Counted from the stretch's first letter, positions 1 to 11,145 are shown. The stretch is 64,000 nt of DNA from Hygrocybe punicea (GCA_963556145.1 OY744463.1:3472001-3536000), one strand, 5' to 3'. Numbers and translations: made by a program. Notes: generated by a model from the letters alone, not told the origin.

Positions 1-486
1 GTAGAATGCAACGCCTAAGGATTGGAATCGTTCTTGACCAGCGGTGTCCCATAGCTGAACAAGGTTACCAGTCACAACTGCGTGTTGAGGTACCACCACT
101 TGTAGGGTGCGGCAATAGCGGCCCACTTACCTGCATTGTTACAAGACGGTCGTCTACCATGACTTCCTTCGTCAGGCTTGAGTAATAAATTTTCCGGGTA
201 AGGAGGAGGACATAAGAGGAAGAAACCGAAACGCACAAGTCCGCACCGATGGTTGCTTTGTACTGGTTGCTGAACCGCTTATTCACGTATTGGTTCATGA
301 GCGAGGTCTTACCAACCCTGCGCAAATTAGGAGCATAATTATTTACTATTTGACTTCATGGGTATGATTGGAAGAACGAACCCACTGTCGCCTAGGATGA
401 TGACCTGGTATTATGGATATGTTTCAACACCCTTGGGTCCCTACATTTGCATGGACATAACACACCTTCAGTAAAACACGTCCCAT
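1..486 (-). CDS. YPT7: Rab7-type small GTPase, N-terminal part (cut by window edge)
   Basis: Rab7/Ypt7 controls fusion of endosomes and autophagosomes with the vacuole. The reverse strand reads MGRVLLK, then after an intron VIILGDSG, then after another intron [15 protein letters not shown] and KATIGAD, then [15 protein letters not shown], and finally, down to base 1, [18 protein letters not shown]. These are the P-loop (GDSGVGKTS), the switch I region and the DTAGQE switch II motif of Rab7. Small introns break the coding frame; for example the intron after GACTT restores the FLTKE reading. The start ATG is at 484-486 because MGRVLLK splices directly onto VIILGDSG. The G3-box side is at the window edge, so the G4/G5 boxes and the C-terminal prenylation motif lie outside. 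The gene is head-to-head with ATG16. Family assignment is firm. Confidence 0.9.
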
Positions 487-647
487 GATGAATGATGCGG
501 CTAGAAAATGGGTGGCGGCGATGACTGAGGTGGTCGTCGAATGTTCAGACAAGGACGAAGGACTCGGAGTAATCCAGTTTCAGCTCCGCCTAAAACGAGT
601 CACTTCATCTTTCTCCATTCTCCATTGTAGAAAACCTAACAATATTA
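487..647. promoter_or_regulatory. Shared promoter between RAB7 and ATG16
   Basis: Only 161 bases separate the two divergent start codons (486 on the minus strand, 648 on the plus strand), so both genes must be driven from this interval or from within each other's 5' parts. No TATA box is obvious. Confidence 0.5.
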
Positions 648-1652
648 ATGGCAGAACCTTCATGGCAAGAACTCCTGCGCCTTCGGTTAGCAGAACGGAA
701 CGCGAAAGAGTGTGCATTTGCACCCATCATCGAGCAGTGTACGTCCGATCTCCATGTGCTTTAAAAATGACTGACAAATGAGCCATCTATCTACCAAGAC
801 CGCAGGTTGGCGCAGCAGACAAAATTGTTGAAAGAACGTAATGCATCACTACTGCGCGCGGTGGGTTCAGTTCGAGGAAATGCTTCCACGGTGGTTGTCG
901 CAGGCGCCGCAGAAGAGTGAGCGCCATACCTCGTGATGAATCTATCACTATCTCACCATTCACGTACATTCTAAGCAATCCTGTACGCGCAGCATACATG
1001 ACCTCACTGGAATCCCAAATATCATTTCTGCGTGATGAGCTGGCGACCGTATACAAGACGCAGGGTCAGAACGCGCAGAGACTCTTGTCTATGAATGAAA
1101 CACTGCGGGAGAAGGAAGAGTTGGCGAGGATAGACTCGGAAAACTTGAGAAAGACACGCGACGAGGTGGTTCTGTTGCGACGGAAAGTGGAACAGCACGC
1201 TGAATTGATGGCTGAGAAGGATCGAACAGCGCAGGTGGGCGAGGTGTTTCTTCGCTTTGTCCTAATACCAATCCCGCCCTTCATAGGTTCTCCATGATGA
1301 GATCAACACCCTCCAACTTGAACTCGGCCAAATTGAAGAACGCAATCGCGACCTTACCAAAGATAATGCGAAGCTGCTTCAACGTTGGTTGGACGTCAAA
1401 CAAGCAGAAGCCAACAAGATGAACGAAGCAAACGAGTTCTACGAGAACATGCGGTCACAGCATCAGGCCGTACTGAGTTGGCGTGACGGTTCGCATGGGG
1501 AGACCACCAGCCCTGTCGACGTCAGTACGGATTCTGTTTCGCAAAGATCGTCGGGAAACGAGGATGCGAACGAGGACAAGCTGTCGACCCTGAAGACGGA
1601 TGGGATATCCTCTCCTTCAGCGAAGGGCGTGGATTTGACACCGAATGGTTGA
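648..1652 (+). CDS. ATG16: Autophagy protein 16 (ATG16)
   Basis: ATG16 binds the ATG12-ATG5 conjugate through its N-terminus and dimerises through a coiled coil, directing Atg8 lipidation to the phagophore. Exon 1 (from ATG 648) gives MAEPSWQELLRLRLAERNAK, which has the short ATG5-binding helix pattern with an early Trp. Introns follow at about 693-790 (acceptor ...ctaccaag), at about 909-971 (acceptor ...ttctaag, giving NPVRAAYMTSLESQI) and at about 1234-1286 (acceptor ...cttcatag). The rest is a long heptad-rich coiled coil ending in LLQRWLDVKQAEANKMNEAN, the most conserved stretch of fungal ATG16. A Ser/Asp-rich tail of about 60 residues follows. There is no WD40 domain, as expected for the fungal short form. 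Identification rests on the coiled-coil signature and the N-terminal helix. Confidence 0.85.
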
Positions 1653-2158
1653 TTATCGACGAATAAACATCATCTGTGCATCTGATTTTGTATCATACGT
1701 CTTCAACATATCCCGCACATACCCCTGCTTTCGATCTCATCTTTTTACGTACCAACGATTTCAGAATATGACGGTTCACCACACGTAGATTAATAACGTC
1801 TTGTAATATAACCTTGGGTCTCATGTTGCGCGAATCCGTCAAAAGAACTAGGCAGATAGAGGCAATTTTGGAATGAGAATCTGAAGACTTTTTTGGCGCG
1901 AATAAAAGAAGAAGAAAGGTCAGGAAAAAGAAGCTGGTTGAGTCAGGAAATGTAAGGCGGACACGAGAGAGCATGTGAACGGATGGACAAGAAATCGGAG
2001 TATTATTGTGTAAAAGAGAACAAAAAAAATCGTTTTTCTGAGTGCAAGGAATCATTCCCATATTCGATATGACCCAATAGACTTGACTGAAGAACGATCA
2101 GTTTACATTCGGGAACTGATAGCACAAGAGAACCTAACAATAATACTGCTTGATTGGA
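1653..2158. other. Intergenic, convergent 3' ends
   Basis: This is the space between the stop codons of ATG16 (plus) and the PUB1-like gene (minus). It is AT-rich with short A/T runs. I see no supportable gene; it presumably holds both 3' untranslated regions. Confidence 0.5.
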
Positions 2159-3694
2159 TTATGGTGGCCCTTGCATCTGAACGTCACCAGTGCCCTGCTG
2201 ACCCGCCTGCTGTCCATAATAACCTTCATATCAACCCGATGACATGAGTGCTTGCTTAATCAAAGTTGAGTTGATATGCGAGCAACGTACCTCCCCAATA
2301 ATTCGAGTAGTATGAGCTCGGATCAGCTCCACCCCACTGCGCTTGCCCAGCCTGTCCCCCAGCAGCCGCAGCATTGGGATCCGTAGCAGCCTGTGCAACA
2401 CCGGCGCCAAGGCCAAGGCCACCAGCACCACCAGCCGCAGCGGATTGTGGCATACCCGGATTGGCCGCAGTAGGTGTCCCCGCAGCCCCAGCTGGTTGAC
2501 TAGGGAACCCGGGATATGCCCCAAATCCGTATTGGTAAGTGTTCGGCTGAGGAATTCCATACATAGGCTATGGACGTTGGTTAAGGCGGGAAAATAAGTC
2601 ATGTGGAATGGAAAAAAAAATAGGTACCATGTTTGCATAAGGAGCAACAGTAGCGGTGGGTGTTGGACTCAGGGGCCCGCCAGGTTGAGTAGTTCCGCCA
2701 TCTGCTCTATCTTTACCCCAACTACACTTGATAGGCCTGCCATGCACCACCTGACCCTGCAACTGCACGATAGCCATCGCCGCGTGCTCATGTGTGTCGA
2801 GTTTCACGAAAGCGAAACCACGATCAGCTTGCATACGAATTTCTGAGAGATAGCCGATTGACTGGAAGAGAGGGATGAGGTCGGCCTGGGTACAGAACGG
2901 GACGAGATTGCCGACGTAGACGGTGGAGTTGTAGGCAGGAGTCTGTTGCACGACAGATTCATATGATAGAGGGCCACCTTGAAAGTTTATGGGTGCAGGG
3001 GCGCTGCCCCCAACCCCAGGACGGGGGGAACCCATCCCTGGAGCAGGTGCACCTTGGGTCTTCTGATTGGCCCAATTGACACGAATGGCGCGGGAGCCGA
3101 GCCATTCGCCATTCATGGTAGCAATAGCTTGCTCGGCATCGGTTTTGTCTCTGAAGGCGAGGAATCCGTACCCACGGGATTTTCCCGAGTTCATGTCCCA
3201 CATGACACGCGCGTCGGACATGGTGCCAAAGGCACTGAAGGCCTTGGCAAGGACCTCGTCGTTGACTTCGGGGCTGAGATCACCAACGAAGACGTGGTAG
3301 TGACCGGTGGTGTCTTCCTTGTTTTGCTGACCCTGATAGGCCCAATTGACACGGATCTCTGTGTCAAAAATTTTGCGACCGTTGAGAGTCTGGAGAGCGG
3401 TTTCGGCAGCACGCATGTCCATGTATTCGACGAAGCCGTAGTTGAGGCCACCATGTTGGTAGTTGCGATCAGGGATGATTTTGACGTGCTGTACGGGTCC
3501 GGCGACAGCAAAGATCTCCGTGAGCATGTACTCGGTGACCCGAGGACTCAAATTCCCAACATAAAGGTGGGCACGCCTCTGGGGATCCAAGTCGAGAGGG
3601 TTGAGTTGCATAGACAAAGATGGTGAAGGATCAAAAAGTAGAAAGATTGACGTACCGGAGCCTCAGCAGGACCCCCCATACCCATTGTGTTCAT
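2159..3694 (-). CDS. PUB1: Three-RRM RNA-binding protein, PUB1/TIA-1 family
   Basis: Proteins of this family bind U-rich mRNA sites and act in mRNA stability and stress granules. Exon 1 is MNTMGMGGPAEAP (ATG at 3692-3694). The intron (3655 down to 3579) ends at ccccag, so exon 2 begins RRAHLYVGNLSPRVTEYMLT; the ATG at 3617 lies inside this intron and is not the start. RRM1 has LYVGNL and YGFVEY, RRM2 has HVFVGDL and RGYGFLAF, and RRM3 has TVYVGNL and RGFAFVKL. A second intron near 2629-2568 joins ANM to PMYGIPQPNTYQYG. A last intron near 2290 leads to a final exon ending in QMQGPP. The C-terminal tail is rich in Gly, Ala, Gln and Tyr, a low-complexity segment typical of granule-forming RNA-binding proteins. 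Gene name is by similarity. Confidence 0.88.
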
Positions 3695-4000
3695 GACTTA
3701 GAAAAGATGAAAAAAAGGTTAGGGCTAGAAACCGACAATTAGGTCTAGGTCGGTCGAATTGGAAACGAAGAGAAAATTACAAGAGGAAAGAGATATCTGC
3801 AATGAACAGAGAGACGATATGATTAAGTGTCCGTCAGAGAGAGGAGACCGAGACAAGACGAGACAAGAGAAACGAAGAAGAGACAAGAGAGAAAACACAG
3901 AGCCGACGACCGCAGATGACAGTTCAGACAGAGCCGTGAGCACACTGAAAACCGGGAACCCGCCCAACATGTGACGGTGGTAAAAATTACTGGCGCACTA
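3695..4000 (-). promoter_or_regulatory. Pyrimidine-rich 5' region of the PUB1-like gene
   Basis: On the coding strand of the PUB1-like gene the stretch about 3733-3915 is almost entirely C and T (the plus strand reads as a long A/G tract). Pyrimidine-rich tracts just upstream of the start codon are common in highly expressed fungal genes. No gene is supported here; short ORFs across it are low-complexity artefacts. Confidence 0.45.
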
Positions 4001-5191
4001 CTACTTCGTGGGTACATTCAACAATACGTTCCCTCCACCGCTCGGGATATATGTCACGTTCGTGTTATTCGCCAGTGACTGAACAATCGCCTTGCTCGCC
4101 TCTATTTTTCTGAATGCCACAAACGCTTCTCCAGCCTTCTCGAGTGCCCGGGAAATCGTCGCCGCCGCCTCAGCCTCGCCCTCTGCACGAATCACCGCCG
4201 CTTGCCGTTCTTGCTCGGCCTGGCGGGAGTGAGCAGCATTGACACGCTAAGTAGAATCGAATCGTACCTTTTCCACAATGAATTTGGCCCTTTCGGCATC
4301 TGCACAGACATCAGCACAACGGTCTTCAGTTCATATTGCAAGCGAACCTTGTTGTGCAATTTGTTTCGCCTCAACGGCTTGCGTGAATTCCTGAGTGACC
4401 CATCAGCGACCGACAAGAAAGCACGACTATGCTCTGACCTTTCCAAAGGTTAGATGTGTAATAGATACGTCCTCAAGTTTGATGTTGAACTCTCCAGCAC
4501 GCTGCAATAAATCCGCTCTGATGCGAGATGACACCTGTGAGAAAAATGAATGGACGCAATTCCTTTCACCGTCACAATGCAGATTCATTTACCACCTCAC
4601 GCTGCGTAATCAGCTCCGCCGCGTCAAATTGAGCCACGATGCTCTTCAAAACCTCATTTCCAACAGAAGGGAGAACTCTCTCATCGTAATCCATTCCGAG
4701 GCTTTGGTAAATTTTTGAAAGATGCGTAACGTCAGGTCGTGAGAGAACCCGCAGCGTGATGGACACCATTTGCAGATCCTTTGAGCCTGTAGTCGTTGAG
4801 ATGTTCTATGCAGGATTGAGTTTGGCATAGAAACGACTGATAGTTTTAGGGTGCTCACTCGAGGCTTGATGCGGCAATCATACAAAATTGCTCGCTGCAG
4901 CCATGGAATCAAAAAATGCGTGCCTTCACCGGTTGCCTGCGAGAGAAATCAGTCCTTTGGAATTATTTTTGTCACAGCATGCCTGACTCCCGACCTTGTC
5001 TTTTACGCCGGAAAACCTGTCGAACATAACGGCACGGTAACCACCCGGGACATCGTAAATGCTGGCTTGCACAATCGCCGCTGCAACGCCCAATGGAACT
5101 GATGAGCCCGCAAAGGGTTAGATTGTTTGAATCATGATAATACGTTTAACAACTTGCCCAATAGTCGAGTTAAAGCTTGTGGTACGGCCAT
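4001..5191 (-). CDS. PHB1: Prohibitin 1, mitochondrial inner membrane
   Basis: PHB1 forms ring complexes with PHB2 in the mitochondrial inner membrane that scaffold membrane proteins and proteases. Reading the exons on the minus strand: [11 protein letters not shown], then [20 protein letters not shown], then [14 protein letters not shown], then [13 protein letters not shown], then [20 protein letters not shown] with [20 protein letters not shown], then [22 protein letters not shown] and [20 protein letters not shown], ending [17 protein letters not shown]. These are the SPFH/prohibitin core and the coiled-coil end of PHB1 rather than PHB2. Exon 1 to exon 2 is best explained by a GC-AG intron (donor G|GCAAGT), because no GT donor gives the expected frame. 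The start at 5189-5191 is the first ATG before the hydrophobic N-terminus. The gene is divergent from mL40. Confidence 0.88.
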
Positions 5192-5424
5192 GAGAAAGGA
5201 CGCGAACAAACAATGACCAAACAACGCGCCCCTCCAGCGGCCAATTATTTATGCTAAAACTTATTATGTACTACATATTGTACCACCGTGTACGCCCAAA
5301 ATTTTCGCGATTCGTCGGCCTGCATGCCCTCTGAAAACGAAGGATATTAATATTGCCCCGTCGGCTGGGAATCATGATGGAATAAACATGTGAGGGCAGC
5401 TCTACCGTGGGAACAAAGTGAAAA
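5192..5424. promoter_or_regulatory. Shared promoter between PHB1 and mL40
   Basis: 233 bases lie between the start codons of two divergently transcribed genes for mitochondrial proteins. Co-regulation is an inference; no named motif was identified. Confidence 0.4.
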
Positions 5425-5964
5425 ATGCCACTCCTTGCACCTGGCACCCAACTTACTCAGAAGGTTGTCGGGGCCGTGCGGTGGTACGCTGCGGGGAAAA
5501 TTGAACCAGCAGGCGACCCGAAAAGGGAGATTATTCGTCGCGCACTTTATCCCAACAATGTACGAAACAGAGCCACGCCTACAGGTACCTGGCGACCTGA
5601 CGTTGGCCGTGCACTACAACACGCGATACCGTCCGTACAGGCCCACGATACGATAGACCGTGCCTGGTTGCTTCATCGACGTCATGTTCGAAAGAAGCGA
5701 GAAGCTGAATTAGCGAGGAAATTCGAGTGCATGAGGATGGCCATGGACGAGCTTCAAAAGATTGATCCTCGCCTCTATCTGGAGGCGAACAAGCAGGATG
5801 ATCCGCGCTCGAGGAGTGAAGCTGAAGTTGAGATATGGAAATCTTTGAAGGGCCCAGAGCAGAAGGTGTTGGAGGCAAGAATCGCAGGTCTCTTCCCTCG
5901 GGAGCTACGTATACCGACAGATACCCCCCCACGTCAAGGGTGGAACTACGAATGGAAACCTTGA
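5425..5964 (+). CDS. Mitochondrial large-subunit ribosomal protein mL40 (MRP-L28 family)
   Basis: A single-exon ORF of 179 residues. The N-terminal 30-40 residues are rich in Arg, Lys and Gln and poor in acidic residues (MPLLAPGTQLTQKVVGAV...), fitting a mitochondrial presequence. The centre carries the conserved fungal pattern YPNNVRNRATPTGTWRP, a helix with DTIDRAWLLHRRHVRKKRE and ARKFECMRMAMDELQKIDP, and the C-terminus has GLFPRELRIPTDTPPRQGWN. I associate this with the MRP-L28/mL40 family of the mitochondrial large subunit; a profile search would settle it. It shares its promoter region with PHB1, another mitochondrial gene. The ATG at 5425 is preferred over the upstream ATG at 5390, which opens a different frame. 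Confidence 0.7.
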   Translation: MPLLAPGTQLTQKVVGAVRWYAAGKIEPAGDPKREIIRRALYPNNVRNRATPTGTWRPDVGRALQHAIPSVQAHDTIDRAWLLHRRHVRKKREAELARKFECMRMAMDELQKIDPRLYLEANKQDDPRSRSEAEVEIWKSLKGPEQKVLEARIAGLFPRELRIPTDTPPRQGWNYEWKP

Positions 5965-6289
5965 TTTGTAGGAGTATCTTTCTTGTCGCATGTGAGTTGA
6001 AGGCTAAGCCACATTACAGGTGGTCTCAAATTTTGATGCTGTCGAATATCAGGCTACAAAAAACTCTAAAGATATGTGAAGGTATGAGGATCTGGCCCGG
6101 GAGACTAGTACCCCTTTAGTAGTAGAATGAGGGTGACTGCAATACATCAAAGTCCCCGGACTTATGTTGGACGTCTTATTTCTGGAACGTTATCAAGCTT
6201 GAGACTCGTGCAGTGGAGGGATCATTAATACTGAGTGCACTCCAGACCATATCAGCTGTTTGTCAGAATTCCCACTAAACGCTGTGACA
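5965..6289. other. Intergenic, convergent 3' ends
   Basis: This is the space between the stop codons of mL40 (plus) and the ASNSD1-like gene (minus). No gene is seen. Confidence 0.4.
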
Positions 6290-8847
6290 TCAAGACAACA
6301 GCAGGTCACCCCTTCTCTCTCCCTCACCTCCTTCCATCCTTGCCGAATGACAGCCAAATTGCATCGCCCTCTTCTTCCGTTCACTAGCCTCCACCAACCC
6401 CAACTTCCTCGCCATCAACCTCAAGAGCATCTTGTCGCCAAGCCCGACGGCCAGCCTCGGGTCCAATTTGTAATGCACAGGAAGCCGCGCGAGGAAGGAT
6501 ACAACACTGAGCGCGAGAAACGGGTGCCTTGTTTCCTTGCCATGAGAGGAGATAACGCGGTCATCGCGCCCAAGATTGCGGGTGGGTATGCGGTCCAACT
6601 CCAACTGAAGCTGCAGGAGATCAATGAATGCTCTTGAAATGCAGGCAAAGGTTGTATTGTTGATTCACCTCATCGATGACTGCCCGCCATCCTCCAGCCT
6701 GAAAGGCGGTTCGGTGTCGGCCATACCCACCTAGCAGTTCATCCGAACCCAAGCCGCTTAGAAGTACTCGAGCAGGGCTCGTGTAAGCTTTAGTATCGGG
6801 GGCACCAGAATTACACCTTAGTTGTCCTCGTCCTCGCGAAGCAAAGTACAGCGCCATTGCGAGACTCTGTCACTCTGATATATTGCCCACGTTTGAAGGA
6901 AATAAAATTGGAAATACATACTAGATCCATAACTGTTCGCCTGGGCCACATCAAGGATTCGACAGCCGGACGTGCCGCCTGCGATTCCTAGAGCAGTATA
7001 CTGTGATTCAGAGAAATAACGACATGAAAACTGTGCAGACCAACATGGTAAGGGACATTCACTTCAACCTGTGGAATCCCAATGGTAAATTAAGCTCGTC
7101 CGATGTAGGCAGGATGTTAATCACGAAATTCCACACCCGGCCAGGAGAGAGCCGTCTCAGTTCTTCCACTTCTTGAAGACCAGTGACACGATCTGGGACC
7201 CGATACGAAACATCGTCATACCGTTCTTCGACTCCCGATAAACTTTGACTGATTGTTTTATCTGTCTTGTGTCTTCGAGACCCACTATGATTGCCTTGTA
7301 CCTGGATCTTCCGCGGGTTTTCGAAAGCTACATTCAAGAGGTCAATGGGTTCGCCAAGAGGGAGATTTCTGGAGGTCCTGATCAGATTTCACATGCAAGA
7401 AAGGCCATACCTGAACTGACCGGTGAGCCAACAGGGTTAAAACGGTGGAATCGATTCCTCCACTGAAAAGTATGGCAACACGAGCTTGGTCAATGACTCT
7501 TTTGACAAAATAAATGTGAGCGGGATATCATTCCAGGTGATACGGCGTGCTTACAACGCTTGTGGTATACTGTGCACTCGCAACATCACACTCCGGTCTA
7601 GATGGAGAAGGAGGTCATCAACGGGTTGAGAGAGGAAATCCGGGATACGGTCAAGGGATTGGATACACGAAAGGCTCTCTGGGGGTAATGATGAGTTGAC
7701 TTTAACCGGTTCGGCCTGCCATCAAAATTCAGGGTGTCTATAAACGGGTGATAGTGAGCAGACCAACATAAGGAAACGTTGAAGGGATCTGCGAATCAGA
7801 TGGCCGTCTCGACAAAGCAGTCATATTTGAATCAAACTTGGCAATAATCTACCTCGCGTTCACACACCATCTCAATTCTGAAATTGAGAGGGAAAACACG
7901 TACATCATCCGAAGCGCTCAGCTGCTGTAAATCGACGGAAAATATTGCATCGGTTGAGACTTCCTCAAAGTGATACTCTGGGGTTGGGCCTGCGGAAACA
8001 GAAGCAAGGAGAAAATACGGGTTTGCCAATGTCGGTTTGTGAATCAAGAGTGATCGCCGACCGAGGGGGTCCACAGCGAAGAAGAGACGTCGAGATGATG
8101 ACTAGGGCACGTTGGCCGTAGTTTAATGATATATTCAATGGATTGTGTCGGAAGGGCTTACGTGATAAAAAACGAACGCATAACTCGTGGAGGAGTCAGT
8201 AGCGTCAATATTTGAGTCGACAACACATCCTTACGGGCCCTCGATGCTTCCAAAGAGATTAATCAGTTCGTCTTGAGTCTCAAGAGAACGAATCTTGTCA
8301 ACAAGCATGACGCCGTCATTTTCCTTCAGCGGAATCTACGGGTGGGAGGATATATCGTTGGGTTATCGAGTTGAATAAAATTAATGGTGGATGGACGCTC
8401 ACATCCATGCCTTCGAATATCTGGCAAGTCAGTTTGAGTAGGTTCACAGAGCATATCGTGCAGAAATGGAGTTACGGACCTCGCCGTTCCAGCAGAACAC
8501 GTCGCAATCCCGCTCGTGAGGTTGGACAGTGGGCGCCGACCCTCGCAACCACAGCTCAGACACGAAAAACTCTAGGACTAGTTGTCTTCCATGCCCGTCG
8601 CTCCCCAGACTATTCATCTCTCTTGAATGCTGGAGAAGCATTCGGCAGTTTCTTTGCGCATCTGGTCCTTAGTGCCAGTCAAGTCATGGCATCAGCAATG
8701 GTAAAGTGTTGCGGACAGCAAACACCAACCACGAGCAGCATTAGCAACCCTAAGTTTCTGGCTCAACTTTCGAAAGGCATCGGAGTGGTCATGATTCAGC
8801 GGGGGTAGCGTACCAGCCAACCTCACAGCAAAGAATATTCCGCACAT
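6290..8847 (-). CDS. Asparagine synthetase domain-containing protein 1-like (complete copy)
   Basis: The protein starts MCGIFFAVRLAG (ATG 8845-8847), placing Cys2 as the N-terminal nucleophile of a class-II glutamine amidotransferase once Met is removed. LWLRGSAPTVQPHERD and DVFCWNGE follow, then after introns DPLGRRSLLIHK, the glutaminase-domain signature shared with asparagine synthetases. The C-terminal half has VLLSGLGSDELLGGYGRHRT, corresponding to the SGG-type ATP-pyrophosphatase loop but reading SGLGSDE, then ELDRIPTRNLGRDDRVI, the HPFLALSVVSFLARLP motif and KRAMQFG near the end. These features match ASNSD1, an asparagine-synthetase-like family of uncertain enzymatic activity, better than true ASN1. 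Exons were followed by motif, and not every junction was fixed. The C-terminal 20 or so residues and stop (6290) lie outside the duplicated block except for its last part. Confidence 0.8.
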
Positions 8848-9015
8848 CATGCAGCTGAGGATGTCACGTGTACGAGTCATCAATGTCTTGAAAAAATGAA
8901 TACACATTTCTTCATTACTACACAGTACATATCACGAATAATCGCTTTCCCACCAAAAAAATGAAGGAGGAAGTCTATCAGCTGTCTTCATATATCTAGA
9001 CCTTCACGATCTTGC

Positions 9016-11015
9016 TTATGCAGCGTAGGTAGTAGCAGAGACGTTTCCTCCGCGACCAGTCCAGTTAACGTCTGAGCAGGTACAATCAGATCGCCCTTTT
9101 TTTGGGGGAGATATACTCACGGATGTTCTCGGCCTTCTTAAATCTGACGTTTTCTTTGCCAGGAAGAACTTCGAACGTGTGCGCGCCGAAATAATCACGC
9201 TATGAAGGGGCGAAAGAAAAATGGGTGAGATGTGCAAAGGTTAAGAATCGACGGACCTGAGCTTGTAAGAGGTTGGCAGGGAGAATTTCGCTCCTGTAGC
9301 CATCAAAGAAAGCGAGGGCAGTGCTGAATGCGGGGGTAGGGATACCCCAGAGGACAGCCTGGGCAATAATTCGTCTCCATCCAGGCTGTGCTTTGTGCAC
9401 GGCTATCATAAGAAAGAGTAAGATAAGGGACATCAAAGTCTGAAGTGAGGTGCACCCTTGTTGAAGAAATCGTCGAACAGTAGAGATTCCAACTGGGGGT
9501 TCTTTCGGTACGCGGCAGTAATATCGCTGAGGAATACACTCTGCCAAATAGTACCATTTTAGAGCCCACTTCAGATTGTAGGTTGAAAGCACTTGCCTTG
9601 ATGATGCATCCTCCGCGCCACATGCTAGCGATACCGGCATAATTCAAGTTCCAGCCCTCCTGATCACATTGGGCGATGTTAAATGAAGTTGACAAAGTAT
9701 GAGAGTAATACTGACGGTCTTGGCATTCTCCCTCATGAGCATGAATCCCTGTGTATAGGATATAATCTTAGAAGCATAGAGTGCCTGTTCGAGATCATCG
9801 ATGAATTGTTGCTTGTCACCACGGAAAGGTTCATTCTGGGGGCCGGCGATGACTTTGCTTGCACGGACACGCTCCTCCTTGATAGCCGACAAGCACCGTG
9901 CAAAGACAGCCTCACCAATGAGAGTGACTATAAAGTAGGGATTAAGAATGAATTCAGAATGACTGTGGATGACGGACCTGCGGTGCCAGACTCAAGGGCA
10001 GCCATGGCTGTCCATTTACCGGTGCCTTTTTGACCAGCCTGGTCGAGGATTTTAGTGAGAACGGGTTCACCATCATCGTCCTTGAATTTGAGGATGTTTG
10101 CGGTGATTTCAATCAAGAAAGAATCCAGAACGCCTTTGTTCCATTTCTGGAAGATGTAGGCAATTTCATTTTCGGAAAGGCCAAGCCCACGTTTAAGAAT
10201 GTCGTAGGCCTCGGAGATCAACTGCATGTCGCCATACTCGATACCTAAGGTGCCAAGTGTTGGAGAGTGGGAGTGACCAGCGGAAAGGGTAAGTTACCGT
10301 TGTGGACCATTTTGATGTAATGGCCGGAACCAGTCTCCCCGACCCAGTCGCAACAGGGCTCGCCATATGCTTGGGCAGCAGTTTTCTGGAAAATGTCCTT
10401 TATGGCAGGCCATGCAGCGGGAGAGCCGCCGGGCATGAGGGATGGGCCGTAACGAGCACCCTCTTCACCGCCTGAAACGCCCGAACCAACGAAAAGGAAA
10501 CCTTTGGACTCGAGGTGCTTGCAACGGCGGATAGAGTCTGGGTAATGAGAATTCCCACCATCAATGATGATATCACCCTTCTCCAAATAAGGCTCGAGTA
10601 ATGTAATAAATTGGTCGACGGCGTCACCCGCTTTAACGAGAAGAATAATCTTGCGAGGCTTCTTGAGCTTGGAACAGATCTCGGCAAGCTTGGCACCCTG
10701 AACCTTTGTACCTGTTGAGAATGAAGGAGTTTAAAGAAACTGGTCAGAGATTACATGTCGTACCTTTCGCTTCATTTGCGAGGAAATGGTCGATCTTGCT
10801 TTCAGTCCTATTTGAAGCGACGACAGTGAAACCCTTGTCGTTCATGTTAAGGATGAGATTTTGGCCCTGGTGGTGTTGTTTATCGAGAACATGGGGTGTG
10901 ATGTAAGAGCAACGCGCACCATAACGGCAAGGCCAATGAGGCCAATGTCACCGCTGCATTAAAGTCAGAAGATATTTGGTTCGATGAAAAGAGGCACGCA
11001 CAGAGGAGCGGACAT
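9016..11015 (-). CDS. GND1: 6-phosphogluconate dehydrogenase, decarboxylating (copy 1)
   Basis: The enzyme converts 6-phosphogluconate to ribulose 5-phosphate with NADPH in the cytosolic oxidative pentose phosphate pathway. Spliced N-terminus: MSAPL then [11 protein letters not shown] then [20 protein letters not shown], the Rossmann NADP-binding start. The next exons give [15 protein letters not shown] and [20 protein letters not shown] (substrate-binding SGGEEGA), then [12 protein letters not shown] with the catalytic Lys in [10 protein letters not shown]. The C-terminal helical domain reads [35 protein letters not shown] and [10 protein letters not shown], and the protein ends [18 protein letters not shown]. 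At least eight short introns are present. The start ATG at 11013-11015 is fixed by splicing to GDIGLIGL. All core residues I can see are intact. The gene is head-to-head with the oxysterol-binding protein gene. Confidence 0.93.
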
Positions 11016-11101
11016 GGTGGTAGAGATGACGACAGCCAAAGAGCCCCGCGCTGGCAAATCTTGGTGCGTGGGACAAGGCTTATCCGATTAGAGTGGTCTG
11101 T

Positions 11102-11107
11102 CACGTG
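11102..11107. promoter_or_regulatory. CACGTG E-box in the GND1 / oxysterol-binding protein intergenic region
   Basis: A palindromic CACGTG (in TCACGTGT) lies in the 130-base interval between divergent start codons 11015 and 11146. It fits the core of bHLH factor sites. The same site is at 21009-21014 in copy 2. A six-base motif can occur by chance. Confidence 0.3.
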
Positions 11108-11145
11108 TCCTTCACTGGCCTGCTCGCGTCTTCAGGTCCATCGCC

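Noticed and set aside
485..781. Plus-strand ORF starting at 485
   Set aside because: It crosses the RAB7 start region and the first exon of ATG16 in the wrong frame and has no recognisable content.
3568..3617. Translation start of the PUB1-like protein at 3617
   Set aside because: There is no AG acceptor upstream of this ATG, so the segment lies in the first intron; splicing from MNTMGMGGPAEAP to RRAHLYVGNL gives the family N-terminus.
2979..3626. Long plus-strand ORF opposite the PUB1-like gene
   Set aside because: It is a shadow of the three-RRM coding sequence on the other strand; its translation has no family resemblance.
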